Shown in pieces: positions 1 to 8,668 of a stretch of DNA of 9,215 bases. Positions within the stretch are counted from its first letter, which is position 1; each line of letters starts with the position of its first letter. The notes beneath the pieces are model-generated. The model saw only the letters and a list, made by a program, of their open reading frames with translations. It was not told the DNA's origin and searched no databases. The position numbers and the translations under genes are program-made. Source of the DNA: Streptosporangiaceae bacterium (GTDB lineage Bacteria > Actinomycetota > Actinomycetes > Streptosporangiales > Streptosporangiaceae); contig JASHSO010000118.1 of the NCBI GenBank assembly GCA_030038715.1, positions 1 through 9,215 of the forward strand, in the 5' to 3' direction.

Positions 1-1
1 G

Positions 2-1030
2 GCCGAGAAGCTGGCAGTAGGCCGCCTGCGGCTCCGGCCCGATCCGGCGCAGGACGAGCCGTTCGGCCTGGTTCGCGGTCGGCCCGTGACCGTCACCGCA
101 CCGGATGGCGTGCCGCTGCACGCCGAGGTCTACGGGCCAGACGATGCACCCGTGACCATCGTGTTCTGCCACGGTTACACCCTCAGCCTGGATGTCTGGC
201 ACTACCAGTTGCTGGACCTGGCGGGCGACGCCCGCCTGGTCGCCTGGGACCAGCGCAGTCACGGCCGGTCGGGCCGCAGCGACCCGGCGCATGTCAGCAT
301 CGACCAGCTTGGGGCGGACTTGGGCGCCGTGCTGGCCGCGACCGTGCCAGGGCCTGGCCCTGTCGTGCTGGTCGGCCACTCGATGGGCGGAATGACCATC
401 ATGGCGCTGGCATGCCAGCGACCCGACCTATTCGGGGCGAAAGTGATTGGCACCGTGCTGATCTCCACTAGCGCTCGCCTGGCGGATGCCACAAGCTGGC
501 TGCCGGCCCCGCTGCGGCCCGCCGCCAGGATGGCGGCGCCTGCGCTGCTGCGCGGTGCGTCACGCGGCCGCCGGGCCGTGCTCGTCGAACGGATCAGGGC
601 GGCCGGCGGAGACCTGGCGTTCCTGTCCACTAGGTTCGCTGCCTTCGGCGACCCGGACGTCAGCCCTACCGTCGTCGACTTCCTGGAACGCGTGATCCGA
701 GCGACCCCGGTCGACGTCGTGGCCGACTTCTACGCTGCGCTCGTCGAGCATGACAAGCGTGCAGCGCTCGCGACGCTGGGCATGGTCCCCGCCGTCGTGC
801 TGACCGGCGAGCAGGACAGGCTGATCCCGGCGCGCCTGGCCGCGGAGCTGGCCGCCGCAATTCCAGGCGCCACCCTGGTCCGGGTACCGGAGGCCGGGCA
901 CATGGTGATCCTCGAGCGGCCGGAGGCCGTGACCGCGCAGATAGTCGGGCTGCTGCAGCTCGCACTGGAGCGGGCCGCAGCACGGGAGCTAGCCGCCAGG
1001 CATGTGCCTGCCAGGCGGCGTCCGGCCTGA
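2..1030 (+). CDS. Alpha/beta hydrolase, 5' end outside the window
   Basis: This is a soluble serine hydrolase of the alpha/beta fold; its substrate is unknown. Counting from the GTG at 86, an HG oxyanion-type motif is at residues 29-30, the nucleophile elbow GHSMGG has Ser99, and the likely acid is Asp244 in TGEQDRLIP. The catalytic His272 lies in AGHMVILERPE. Residues about 130-225 form the lid. The frame stays open from base 2 to the GTG at 86 and reads ...DEPFGLVRGRP before the TAPDGVPLHAEV strand. That resembles the N-terminal region of actinobacterial relatives encoded beside alr, from memory. I therefore treat GTG 86 as internal and the gene as truncated by the window edge. The C-terminus is an Ala/Arg-rich tail. 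Family and catalytic triad are confident; the physiological role is not. Confidence 0.9.
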   Translation, partial: AEKLAVGRLRLRPDPAQDEPFGLVRGRPVTVTAPDGVPLHAEVYGPDDAPVTIVFCHGYTLSLDVWHYQLLDLAGDARLVAWDQRSHGRSGRSDPAHVSIDQLGADLGAVLAATVPGPGPVVLVGHSMGGMTIMALACQRPDLFGAKVIGTVLISTSARLADATSWLPAPLRPAARMAAPALLRGASRGRRAVLVERIRAAGGDLAFLSTRFAAFGDPDVSPTVVDFLERVIRATPVDVVADFYAALVEHDKRAALATLGMVPAVVLTGEQDRLIPARLAAELAAAIPGATLVRVPEAGHMVILERPEAVTAQIVGLLQLALERAAARELAARHVPARRRPA

Positions 1031-1053
1031 CAGCGAGGCTCGTCATTGGCTTC

Positions 1054-1114
1054 CGGCCTGGTGCGGTCACGGGCTGCTAGGGCTCTCGGCCTGGCCAGGT
1101 CACGGGGCTGCCAG
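1054..1114. repeat. Imperfect direct repeat, two copies
   Basis: Two copies of about 27 bp lie in tandem at 1054-1080 and 1087-1114. Both begin CGGCCTGG and share GGTCACGGG followed by CTGC, with a few mismatches and one inserted G. The second copy contains the perfect 10-bp palindrome CCTGGCCAGG at 1090-1099. This sits in the 292-bp gene-free stretch 1031-1322, where I see no protein-like frame. Function unknown. Confidence 0.5.
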
Positions 1115-1214
1115 CCGCTCTGGGCCTGATCCGGGTTTACCGCGTCCGGCCAGCGCTCCCGACTTGCGCCGGAGCCGGCTACCGATTTGTGCATCACGGC
1201 ACTGATCGCCCAAC

Positions 1215-1220
1215 TACACT
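1215..1220 (+). promoter_or_regulatory. Possible -10 box for the membrane-protein gene
   Basis: TACACT fits the actinobacterial TANNNT -10 pattern and lies about 100 bp before the chosen start at 1323. No good -35 is found at the right distance: TTGTGC at 1187 is 22 bp away. This is a weak call. Confidence 0.25.
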
Positions 1221-1261
1221 GCACGGTATTCCTGACGACTTGTGCCCCGGTCAGCGTGGGT

Positions 1262-1280
1262 CCGGGGGGTCGCCCCCCGG
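1262..1280 (+). terminator. GC-rich perfect hairpin, terminator or leader structure
   Basis: CCGGGGGG, loop TCG, CCCCCCGG: eight perfect G-C pairs with a three-base loop and no T-tract. It lies 43 bp before the GTG at 1323. It could end transcription from the hydrolase (actinobacterial terminators often lack a U-tract) or form part of the leader of the next gene. It would be coding only if the unlikely GTG at 1242 were used. Confidence 0.4.
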
Positions 1281-1322
1281 CTTGCGCGGCCGTGGTGCCG
1301 ATGCGCTAGCCGGAGGCGCACC

Positions 1323-2336
1323 GTGGCTCAGCAGGGCTCCCCGCCCCGTGGCTCGTCCCGTCCGCCCGGTCACCGCAGCCATCGCGACAAAGGGGCGCGG
1401 CGAGAAGGACGCGGCGAGCCGCGCGAGCGGGCGCCGTGGCAGCAGCCAGACGCGTTCGGCCCCGCCGACGAGGCCGACATGCCGCCGTGGGCGGGCCTGA
1501 GCCTCTATCAGGCCAGGGCCGACGGCCCGGAGCCCCGCTCGGCCGAGGCGGACCTCGACAGGGATGCCGGGCCGGGCTCCCATGGTCACTCGAGGCCTGG
1601 CAGGTTCGGTCTTGCTCCGGCCCGGCGACCTGGCCGTGCTGCGCGAGCCAGGCTGCGCAGGTCCCGTCGGCGCGTCTACCGGTGGAGCGCCACCGCGATC
1701 GTTGCCTGCATCGTCGCAGCCGTGGCCGCTGTCCTGGCGACCCAGCACGGTGCTGCCCCGCAGCTATATGTGACCACGCTGCAGCGGGGTGAGTTCAAGT
1801 CTGTGCCGAACTCATGCACGGCTGTCAGCGCCCAGACGCTCAGCAGCTATGTTCCCGGCCCGGACCGGAAGAAGACGCAGACGATCTCCGGCTCGGGGCA
1901 GAGCGAGTGCAGTTTCACCGTGGACAGGAAGCCGGTCTTCCTGGTGCTTGACGTTACGGCGCAGGCATTCCAGCCCTTCGCTGCGGCAAGCGGAGACGGC
2001 AGCGCGTCTCAGAACGCGCTCGACAACTTCAACGCCGCCCGGCAGGCGCTGGCAGCTCCGCCGAAGCGGTCACCGTTGCCCCCCGCCGTGATCACAACAC
2101 TGCCGGGCCTTGGCCAGAAGGCATTCAGCGCCTTCCAGCCAGAGCACGTCAGCGGGATCGTCACCGACGTGGTAACGGTGAACGTCCTAGAGCGCAATGT
2201 GCTCATCACCGTGTCGCTGGCTGGCCAGGAGTCCGGCCACGGTTTCGGACCGGTGTCGCAGGCCGTGCTCCAGGCTGGAGCGCGCGCCGCGGCGCGGGAC
2301 GTGCTGGCGAAGGTGCGCACCCAGCCGACCGCCTGA
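1323..2336 (+). CDS. Membrane-anchored protein with DUF3558-like extracytoplasmic domain
   Basis: This 337-residue protein has three parts. Residues 1-120 are a Pro/Arg/Gly-rich, probably disordered cytoplasmic segment ending in a basic cluster (RLRRSRRRVYR). Residues 121-141 form one hydrophobic helix (WSATAIVACIVAAVAAVLATQ region). The rest is an outer domain with Cys165 and Cys196, which could form a disulphide. The spacing and NSC...SECSF pattern recall DUF3558, a domain of actinobacterial exported proteins and lipoproteins, but there is no lipobox, so I call it DUF3558-like only. The basic-then-hydrophobic order implies a cytoplasmic N-terminus. GTG 1323 is chosen because GGAGG at 1312-1316 sits 6 bp upstream; the in-frame GTG at 1242 has no ribosome site. 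A short motif, DMPPWAGLSLYQ, stands out in the disordered part. Function is unknown. It occupies the place where tsaE/tsaB would be expected. Confidence 0.8.
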   Translation: MAQQGSPPRGSSRPPGHRSHRDKGARREGRGEPRERAPWQQPDAFGPADEADMPPWAGLSLYQARADGPEPRSAEADLDRDAGPGSHGHSRPGRFGLAPARRPGRAARARLRRSRRRVYRWSATAIVACIVAAVAAVLATQHGAAPQLYVTTLQRGEFKSVPNSCTAVSAQTLSSYVPGPDRKKTQTISGSGQSECSFTVDRKPVFLVLDVTAQAFQPFAAASGDGSASQNALDNFNAARQALAAPPKRSPLPPAVITTLPGLGQKAFSAFQPEHVSGIVTDVVTVNVLERNVLITVSLAGQESGHGFGPVSQAVLQAGARAAARDVLAKVRTQPTA

Positions 2337-2340
2337 CCAG

Positions 2341-2357
2341 CCAGCCGCTTAGGCTGG
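2341..2357 (+). terminator. Hairpin after the membrane-protein gene
   Basis: CCAGCC, loop GCTTA, GGCTGG forms a perfect 6-bp stem 4 bp after the stop codon at 2334-2336. There is no T-tract, so termination is likely but not certain. Confidence 0.45.
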
Positions 2358-2363
2358 GCGACC

Positions 2364-2393
2364 GTGCAGGTGCTCGCGGTGAATACCCGGTGA
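2364..2393 (+). pseudogene. Nine-codon frame resembling the start of tsaB
   Basis: GTG CAG GTG CTC GCG GTG AAT ACC CGG TGA encodes MQVLAVNTR and stops 4 bp before the rimI start. TsaB proteins begin with the pattern M-x-[IVL]-LA-x-[DN]-T, and tsaB lies directly before rimI in many actinobacteria (from memory). The frame could be the scar of a deletion that removed the rest of tsaB, or a leader peptide that couples translation to rimI. The match is short, and chance is a real alternative. Confidence 0.25.
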
Positions 2394-2397
2394 GGCA

Positions 2398-2874
2398 GTG
2401 AGCCCGCTGCGGCTGCGCGCGATGACGCCGGGCGACCTGGACGGCGTGCTCACGCTGGAGCTTGCCCTGTTCGGGGCCGAGGCCTGGTCGCGCGAGATGC
2501 TGGCCGGCGAGCTCAGCCAGCAGCCGGCAAGCCGCTATTACCTGGTGGCCGAGGACGATGACGGGGCGATCGTGGGGTACGCGGGGCTACTGGCTGCCGG
2601 AGACCAGGCTGACGTGCTGACGCTGGCGGTTGCCACCATCCGCTGGGGCCAGGGGATCGGCTCTGAGTTGCTGGCGATGCTGCTAGCCGAGGCGGTCCGG
2701 CGTGGCTGCCGCGAGATGTTCCTCGAGGTGCGGGCCGACAATGTGCGAGCGCAGCGGCTCTACCGCAGGTGGGGCTTCACCGAGATTGGCATCAGGCACG
2801 GCTATTATCAGCCATCTGGCACGGATGCGGTCGTGATGCGGCGCGGGCTCGCCGAGCCTCCGAGCAGCGCCTGA
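2398..2874 (+). CDS. rimI: Ribosomal-protein-alanine N-acetyltransferase RimI
   Basis: This 158-residue GNAT enzyme transfers acetyl from acetyl-CoA to protein N-terminal amines, classically Ala1 of ribosomal protein S18; actinobacterial RimI may have wider substrates. The first strand LRLRAMTPGDLDGVLTLE leads into EAWSREM (28-34), typical of RimI. The acetyl-CoA loop is RWGQGIG (82-88), followed by a helix. The MFLEVRADNVRAQRLYRRWGF segment (107-127) holds Glu110 and Tyr122, which match the catalytic Glu/Tyr pair of the family. The end is RHGYYQPSGTDAVVMRR. GTG 2398 is preferred because an in-frame stop at 2380-2382 rules out earlier starts and the first strand would be lost from ATG 2422. 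The ribosome site is poor (GAGG only 2-3 bp away), which suggests coupling to upstream translation. The usual neighbours tsaB and tsaD are absent. Confidence 0.9.
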   Translation: MSPLRLRAMTPGDLDGVLTLELALFGAEAWSREMLAGELSQQPASRYYLVAEDDDGAIVGYAGLLAAGDQADVLTLAVATIRWGQGIGSELLAMLLAEAVRRGCREMFLEVRADNVRAQRLYRRWGFTEIGIRHGYYQPSGTDAVVMRRGLAEPPSSA

Positions 2875-2900
2875 TGCGGCAGACCCCTGGCTGGCCCAGT

Positions 2901-2929
2901 TTGACGTGTGGGTGGGGTCGGGTTAAAGT
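2901..2929 (+). promoter_or_regulatory. Probable sigma-A-type promoter of groES-groEL
   Basis: TTGACG (2901-2906), a 17-bp spacer, and TAAAGT (2924-2929). Transcription would start at about 2936, the first base of the CIRCE element, which is the arrangement expected for HrcA repression. Confidence 0.6.
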
Positions 2930-2935
2930 GCGAAA

Positions 2936-2962
2936 CTGGCACTCGCTAGGGTAGAGTGCTAA
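2936..2962 (+). promoter_or_regulatory. CIRCE operator, HrcA binding site
   Basis: The left arm is CTGGCACTC, the spacer is 9 bp, and the right arm is GAGTGCTAA. The CIRCE consensus is TTAGCACTC-N9-GAGTGCTAA, so the right arm is perfect and the left arm matches 7 of 9. HrcA, itself folded by GroEL, represses chaperonin genes through this site until heat or misfolding occupies GroEL. No HspR-type HAIR repeat was seen nearby. Confidence 0.93.
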
Positions 2963-3029
2963 TGCGACGAGGTTGGTCTGGCACCCGCGACGGCAGGCCG
3001 ACATGGTCGACACTCTCGAATTCAGCTAG

Positions 3030-3048
3030 CCCTTTCCGAAGGGGGAGG
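3030..3048 (+). promoter_or_regulatory. groES ribosome site within a possible hairpin
   Basis: GGAGG at 3044-3048 is the ribosome site, 7 bp before GTG 3056. The bases just upstream can fold two ways. CCCTT / loop TCCG / AAGGG (3030-3043) leaves GGAGG free. Alternatively CCCTTTCC pairs with GGGGGAGG across a GAA loop, using three G-U pairs and one mismatch, and hides the site. This could act as a temperature-sensitive switch, but it is unproven. Confidence 0.4.
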
Positions 3049-3055
3049 TCAGATC

Positions 3056-3367
3056 GTGACGACCGCCACCAAGGTTGTTCTGAAGCCGCTCGAAGACCGG
3101 ATCGTCGTGCGTCCGCTCGAAGCTGAGCAGACCACTGCATCCGGCCTGGTCATTCCCGACACCGCCAAGGAGAAGCCCCAGGAGGGCGAGGTCCTGGCCG
3201 TCGGACCGGGCCGCTTCGACGACGCCGGCGCCAAGCGCGTCCCGATGGACGTCAGCGTCGGCGACGTCGTGCTCTACAGCAAGTACGGCGGCACCGAAGT
3301 GAAGTACCACGGCGAGGAGTACCTAGTGCTCTCCGCCCGCGACGTGCTCGCGGTCATCGAGAAGTAG
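3056..3367 (+). CDS. groES: Co-chaperonin GroES (Cpn10)
   Basis: GroES is the 10-kDa heptameric lid of the GroEL chamber in the cytoplasm. The 103-residue sequence is typical: [14 protein letters not shown] (9-22), the mobile loop that contacts GroEL around [13 protein letters not shown] (24-36), then [10 protein letters not shown] (43-52), [15 protein letters not shown] (65-79) and the C-terminal [20 protein letters not shown] 3056 has GGAGG 7 bp upstream and gives the usual N-terminus. It is first in the groES-groEL operon, 94 bp downstream of CIRCE, and is followed by a 175-bp spacer. Nothing in the protein is unusual. Confidence 0.98.
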   Translation: MTTATKVVLKPLEDRIVVRPLEAEQTTASGLVIPDTAKEKPQEGEVLAVGPGRFDDAGAKRVPMDVSVGDVVLYSKYGGTEVKYHGEEYLVLSARDVLAVIEK

Positions 3368-3381
3368 CGAGCAGGAATCGC

Positions 3382-3396
3382 GCGGGCCAGGCCCGC
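3382..3396 (+). other. Short hairpin after groES
   Basis: GCGGGC, loop CAG, GCCCGC: a perfect 6-bp GC stem 14 bp after the groES stop and no T-tract. It could be an attenuator or an mRNA-stability element that sets the groES to groEL ratio. That is inference. Confidence 0.45.
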
Positions 3397-3420
3397 ACCG
3401 GTCGGGACCTGCCGCCCGGT

Positions 3421-3487
3421 ACCGCCCCGGCTCGGTTCGCGGCTCGCGGAGGTGACTCCGGCGGGCAGCGGTCCGGTCCGGGGCGGT
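3421..3487 (+). other. Structured groES-groEL spacer: long stem enclosing a GNRA-type hairpin
   Basis: ACCGCCCCGG (3421-3430) is perfectly complementary to CCGGGGCGGT (3478-3487). The 47-nt interior contains CGGAG, loop GTGA, CTCCG (3447-3460), a 5-bp stem with a GNRA-class tetraloop. The structure ends 44 bp before the groEL ribosome site GAGGTG (3532-3537). A role in RNA processing or differential expression is possible but not shown. Confidence 0.4.
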
Positions 3488-3497
3488 GGCGTGATAG

Positions 3498-5159
<1,662 letters not shown>

Positions 5160-5167
5160 TCTCCGCG

Positions 5168-5184
5168 GCCGGGTCATGACCGGC
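5168..5184 (+). terminator. Weak hairpin after groEL
   Basis: GCCGG, loop GTCATGA, CCGGC starts 8 bp after the groEL stop. It overlaps the 10-bp palindrome GGTCATGACC (5172-5181). The short stem and lack of a T-tract make this a tentative terminator. Confidence 0.3.
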
Positions 5185-5186
5185 AG

Positions 5187-5396
5187 GTGATGAGCCGCGA
5201 CCGGAGCCCTGTCTCGCGCAGCGGTGTGATGCGGTCGGAGTCCTGTCTCGCGCAGCGGTGTGATGCGGCCGGAGCCCCGTACCGCGCCAGCGGTGTGATG
5301 CGGCCGGAGCCCCGTACCGCGCCAGCGGTGTGATGCGGCCGGAGCCCCGTACCGCGCCAGCGGTGCGATGCGACCGAGCCCTGCACCGCGTAAGCG
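5187..5396. repeat. Tandem repeat array, about six units of 34-35 bp
   Basis: Units begin at 5187 (degenerate), 5224 (34 bp), 5258, 5293, 5328 (35 bp each) and 5363 (34 bp, degenerate). The three central units are identical over all 35 bases. They begin GTGTGATGCGG, contain CCGGAGCCCCGTACCGC, and end CCAGCG. The outer units carry substitutions, as expected of an array that grows or is homogenised in the middle. There are no spacers, so it is not CRISPR. The array ends next to ACGGGGCTCCGG (5401-5412), the exact reverse complement of 12 bases in each central unit. Confidence 0.93.
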
Positions 5397-5412
5397 CGTG
5401 ACGGGGCTCCGG
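5339..5412. repeat. 12-bp inverted repeat closing the tandem array
   Basis: CCGGAGCCCCGT (5339-5350) and ACGGGGCTCCGG (5401-5412) are perfect reverse complements. The same left arm also occurs in the two other identical units, so the terminal arm has three equivalent partners. In RNA this could be a large terminator for groEL; in DNA it could extrude or bind protein. Confidence 0.7.
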
Positions 5413-5470
5413 TGCCATTTGTCGGTACTTGGAGTAGTTACTACAACACTTATTGTTATTGCTTTACCCC
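5413..5470 (+). promoter_or_regulatory. AT-rich island with nested dyads and a possible promoter
   Basis: This stretch is conspicuously AT-rich against its surroundings. It holds GTAGT-T-ACTAC (5434-5444) and ACAA-N6-TTGT (5443-5456). A promoter-like pair, TTGTCG (5419-5424) and TACAAC (5442-5447), has a 17-bp spacer. It points to the right, but no credible gene follows for over 500 bp. It may be a leftover promoter of a lost gene or drive a non-coding transcript. Confidence 0.35.
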
Positions 5471-5769
5471 GGGCGACTCGCGGCGGCTCAGCGTTACCAT
5501 TCTGTTGCCTATCTTGATGGTGTGTTGACCACCCGCAGGGGGAATCACGTCTTGGTAAGTACATCTACGTGATCTGCGCCGAAGGCGACCACGGCGGGGC
5601 GCTGCTAGACGGGGGCTGAGCATGGCAGCATCACCAGGCTGAACGGCGACCGCTCAGGTGGACACGCAGGCAGCTCGCCGTGATTTCGGACCAGGCCAAT
5701 GCACGCCGTCGCGCGATCGGCTCGACATCGTCATTTCGACCGCCACCGGTGCGTGACTGCCCAAGCCAT
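5471..5769. other. Gene-free stretch between groEL and guaB
   Basis: No frame here reads like a known protein and none has a convincing ribosome site. Two micro-frames overlap by GTGA at 5522-5572 and 5569-5619, but both are about 16 codons long. One long-range pair is visible: ACGGCGA (5643-5649) with TCGCCGT (5675-5681), a 7-bp stem with a 25-nt loop. Nothing recognisable remains of whiD, bldM or sigD. Confidence 0.5.
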
Positions 5770-5786
5770 TGCGCCACAGTGGCGCA
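5770..5786 (+). other. Stem-loop 1 upstream of guaB
   Basis: TGCGCCA, loop CAG, TGGCGCA: a perfect 7-bp stem, the first of three consecutive stem-loops before guaB. Confidence 0.6.
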
Positions 5787-5792
5787 CCCAGG

Positions 5793-5818
5793 GCGATCCG
5801 CCTCCCCCCGCGGATCGC
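5793..5818 (+). other. Stem-loop 2 upstream of guaB, C-rich loop
   Basis: GCGATCCGC, loop CTCCCCCC, GCGGATCGC: a perfect 9-bp stem. Its GATCC...CTCCCCC...GGATC core recurs in stem-loop 3. Confidence 0.65.
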
Positions 5819-5825
5819 GGCCCAG

Positions 5826-5878
5826 CGGGCCCGCCGGGATCCCTGCTCCCCCGTGGCAGGGATCCCGGCGCCAGCCCG
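5826..5878 (+). other. Stem-loop 3 upstream of guaB, long perfect stem
   Basis: CGCCGGGATCCCTGC (5832-5846) pairs perfectly with GCAGGGATCCCGGCG (5856-5870) across the loop TCCCCCGTG. A further 5 bp, CGGGC/GCCCG (5826-5830 with 5874-5878), extends it beyond a small internal loop. Each arm contains the 8-bp palindrome GGGATCCC. It ends 42 bp before the likely guaB -10 box. It could be a factor-dependent or bidirectional terminator, a structured RNA, or a twin operator. Confidence 0.75.
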
Positions 5879-5920
5879 GCTGACCCGGCTGTGGTGTCCG
5901 CCTTCGGGCCGCGCGGTAAC

Positions 5921-7459
<1,539 letters not shown>

Positions 7460-7503
7460 CGAGGGTCGCCGCACGGGAGAGCAAGGGGGGCGGGAGGGTC
7501 AAA

Positions 7504-8628
7504 GTGACAGTCATCGACATCGGGCGCGGCAAGAGCGGCAGGCGCGCCTACACCCTTGACGAGATCGGCATAGTGCCCTCTCGCCGCACGCGGCATCCGG
7601 ACGAGGTATCGATCGCCTGGCAGATCGATGCCTATCGGTTCGACTTGCCGCTGGTCGTTGCGCCGATGGACAGCGTGGTATCACCCGCTACGGCGATCGA
7701 GGTCGGCAAGCTCGGTGGGCTCGCCGCGCTGGACCTGGAAGGCCTCTGGACCAGGTTCGAGGAGCCGGAGCCGCTGCTCGCCGAGGCCGCGGAGCTCGGC
7801 GACGACGCGGCGACCAAGCGGCTGCAGGAGATCTATGCAGAGCCCATCAAGGAAGAGCTCATCGGCCGCCGGATCGAGGAGATCCGGGCCGCAGGGGTTA
7901 CCACGGCTGCCAGGCTGTCTCCACAGCGGACCGTTCGCTACTACAAAGCAGTAATAGATGCCGGTGCGGACATCTTCGTGATCCGCGGGACCACGGTGTC
8001 GGCTGAGCACGTATCGGGGAAGGCAGAGCCGCTCAACCTGAAGCAGTTCATCTACGAGCTTGACGTGCCCGTGATCGTGGGTGGCTGCGCGACCTACACT
8101 GCCGCGCTGCACCTGATGCGAACCGGCGCGGCTGGCGTGCTAGCTGGGTTCGGCGGTGGTTCGGGCCACACGACCGCCGCCGTGCTGGGCGTCGCCGTTC
8201 CGATGGCGACCGCTATCGCCGACGTGGCCGCGGCCAGACGGGACTACCTGGACGAATCTGGCGGCCGGTACGTGCACGTTATCGCGGACGGCGGCATGAC
8301 GCGCAGCGGTGACATCGCCAAGGCACTCGCACTCGGTGCCGATGCGGTCATGGTGGGCTCGCCGTTCGCGCGGGCAATCCAGGCACCCGGCCGCGGCTAT
8401 CACTGGGGCAGCGAGGCGCATCATCCAGATCTGCCACGCAGCGCCAGGCTGAAAGTGGGCACGATCGGTACCCTCGAGCAGATCCTGCACGGACCGTCGA
8501 GTGTTGCTGACGGTTCTATGAACCTGATGGGTGCACTGCGCAGGACCATGGCGACGTCCGGCTACTCGGATCTGAAGGAGTTCCAGCGGGTCGAGGTCGT
8601 AGTGACGTCGGGCGCAAGCCAGCGCTGA
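7504..8628 (+). CDS. guaB3: GuaB3 family IMP dehydrogenase-related protein
   Basis: This 374-residue paralogue of IMPDH lacks the CBS module and belongs to the GuaB3 family common in actinobacteria. It keeps the barrel start (YTLDEIGIVPSRRTR), APMDSVVSP (53-61), the phosphate-site HVIADGGMTRSGDIAKALALGADAVMVGSPFA, and the C-terminal MNLMGALRRTMATSGYSDLKEFQRVE. In the catalytic loop, GFGGGSGHTTA (215-225) aligns without gaps to Gua[12 protein letters not shown], and the essential Cys is His222. The Arg-Tyr flap is also absent. Classic IMPDH chemistry is therefore not expected; a regulatory or different redox role is possible. From memory, mycobacterial GuaB3 also lacks the Cys. GTG 7504 has GGAGG at 7493-7497, 6 bp upstream. 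Co-transcription with guaB is very likely. Confidence 0.95.
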   Translation: MTVIDIGRGKSGRRAYTLDEIGIVPSRRTRHPDEVSIAWQIDAYRFDLPLVVAPMDSVVSPATAIEVGKLGGLAALDLEGLWTRFEEPEPLLAEAAELGDDAATKRLQEIYAEPIKEELIGRRIEEIRAAGVTTAARLSPQRTVRYYKAVIDAGADIFVIRGTTVSAEHVSGKAEPLNLKQFIYELDVPVIVGGCATYTAALHLMRTGAAGVLAGFGGGSGHTTAAVLGVAVPMATAIADVAAARRDYLDESGGRYVHVIADGGMTRSGDIAKALALGADAVMVGSPFARAIQAPGRGYHWGSEAHHPDLPRSARLKVGTIGTLEQILHGPSSVADGSMNLMGALRRTMATSGYSDLKEFQRVEVVVTSGASQR

Positions 8629-8668
8629 TGGCGTTGAGCAGGACTGGCCGACTCCCAGACGCTCGCCT

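Noticed and set aside
1242..1322. Longer start at GTG 1242 for the membrane protein
   Set aside because: It has no ribosome site and would make the 8-bp GC hairpin coding; GTG 1323 has GGAGG at ideal spacing.
2641..2664. Trp83 in the RimI acetyl-CoA loop in place of the usual Gln/Arg
   Set aside because: RWG at this site is, as I recall, common in actinobacterial RimI, so it is not a sign of damage.
5187..5396. CRISPR array
   Set aside because: Units abut one another with no unique spacers and no cas genes are present.
5522..5619. Two micro-frames overlapping by GTGA, the second reading MICAEGDHGG
   Set aside because: Each is about 16 codons. A resemblance to the first Cys motif of WhiB proteins was considered but is too short to support.
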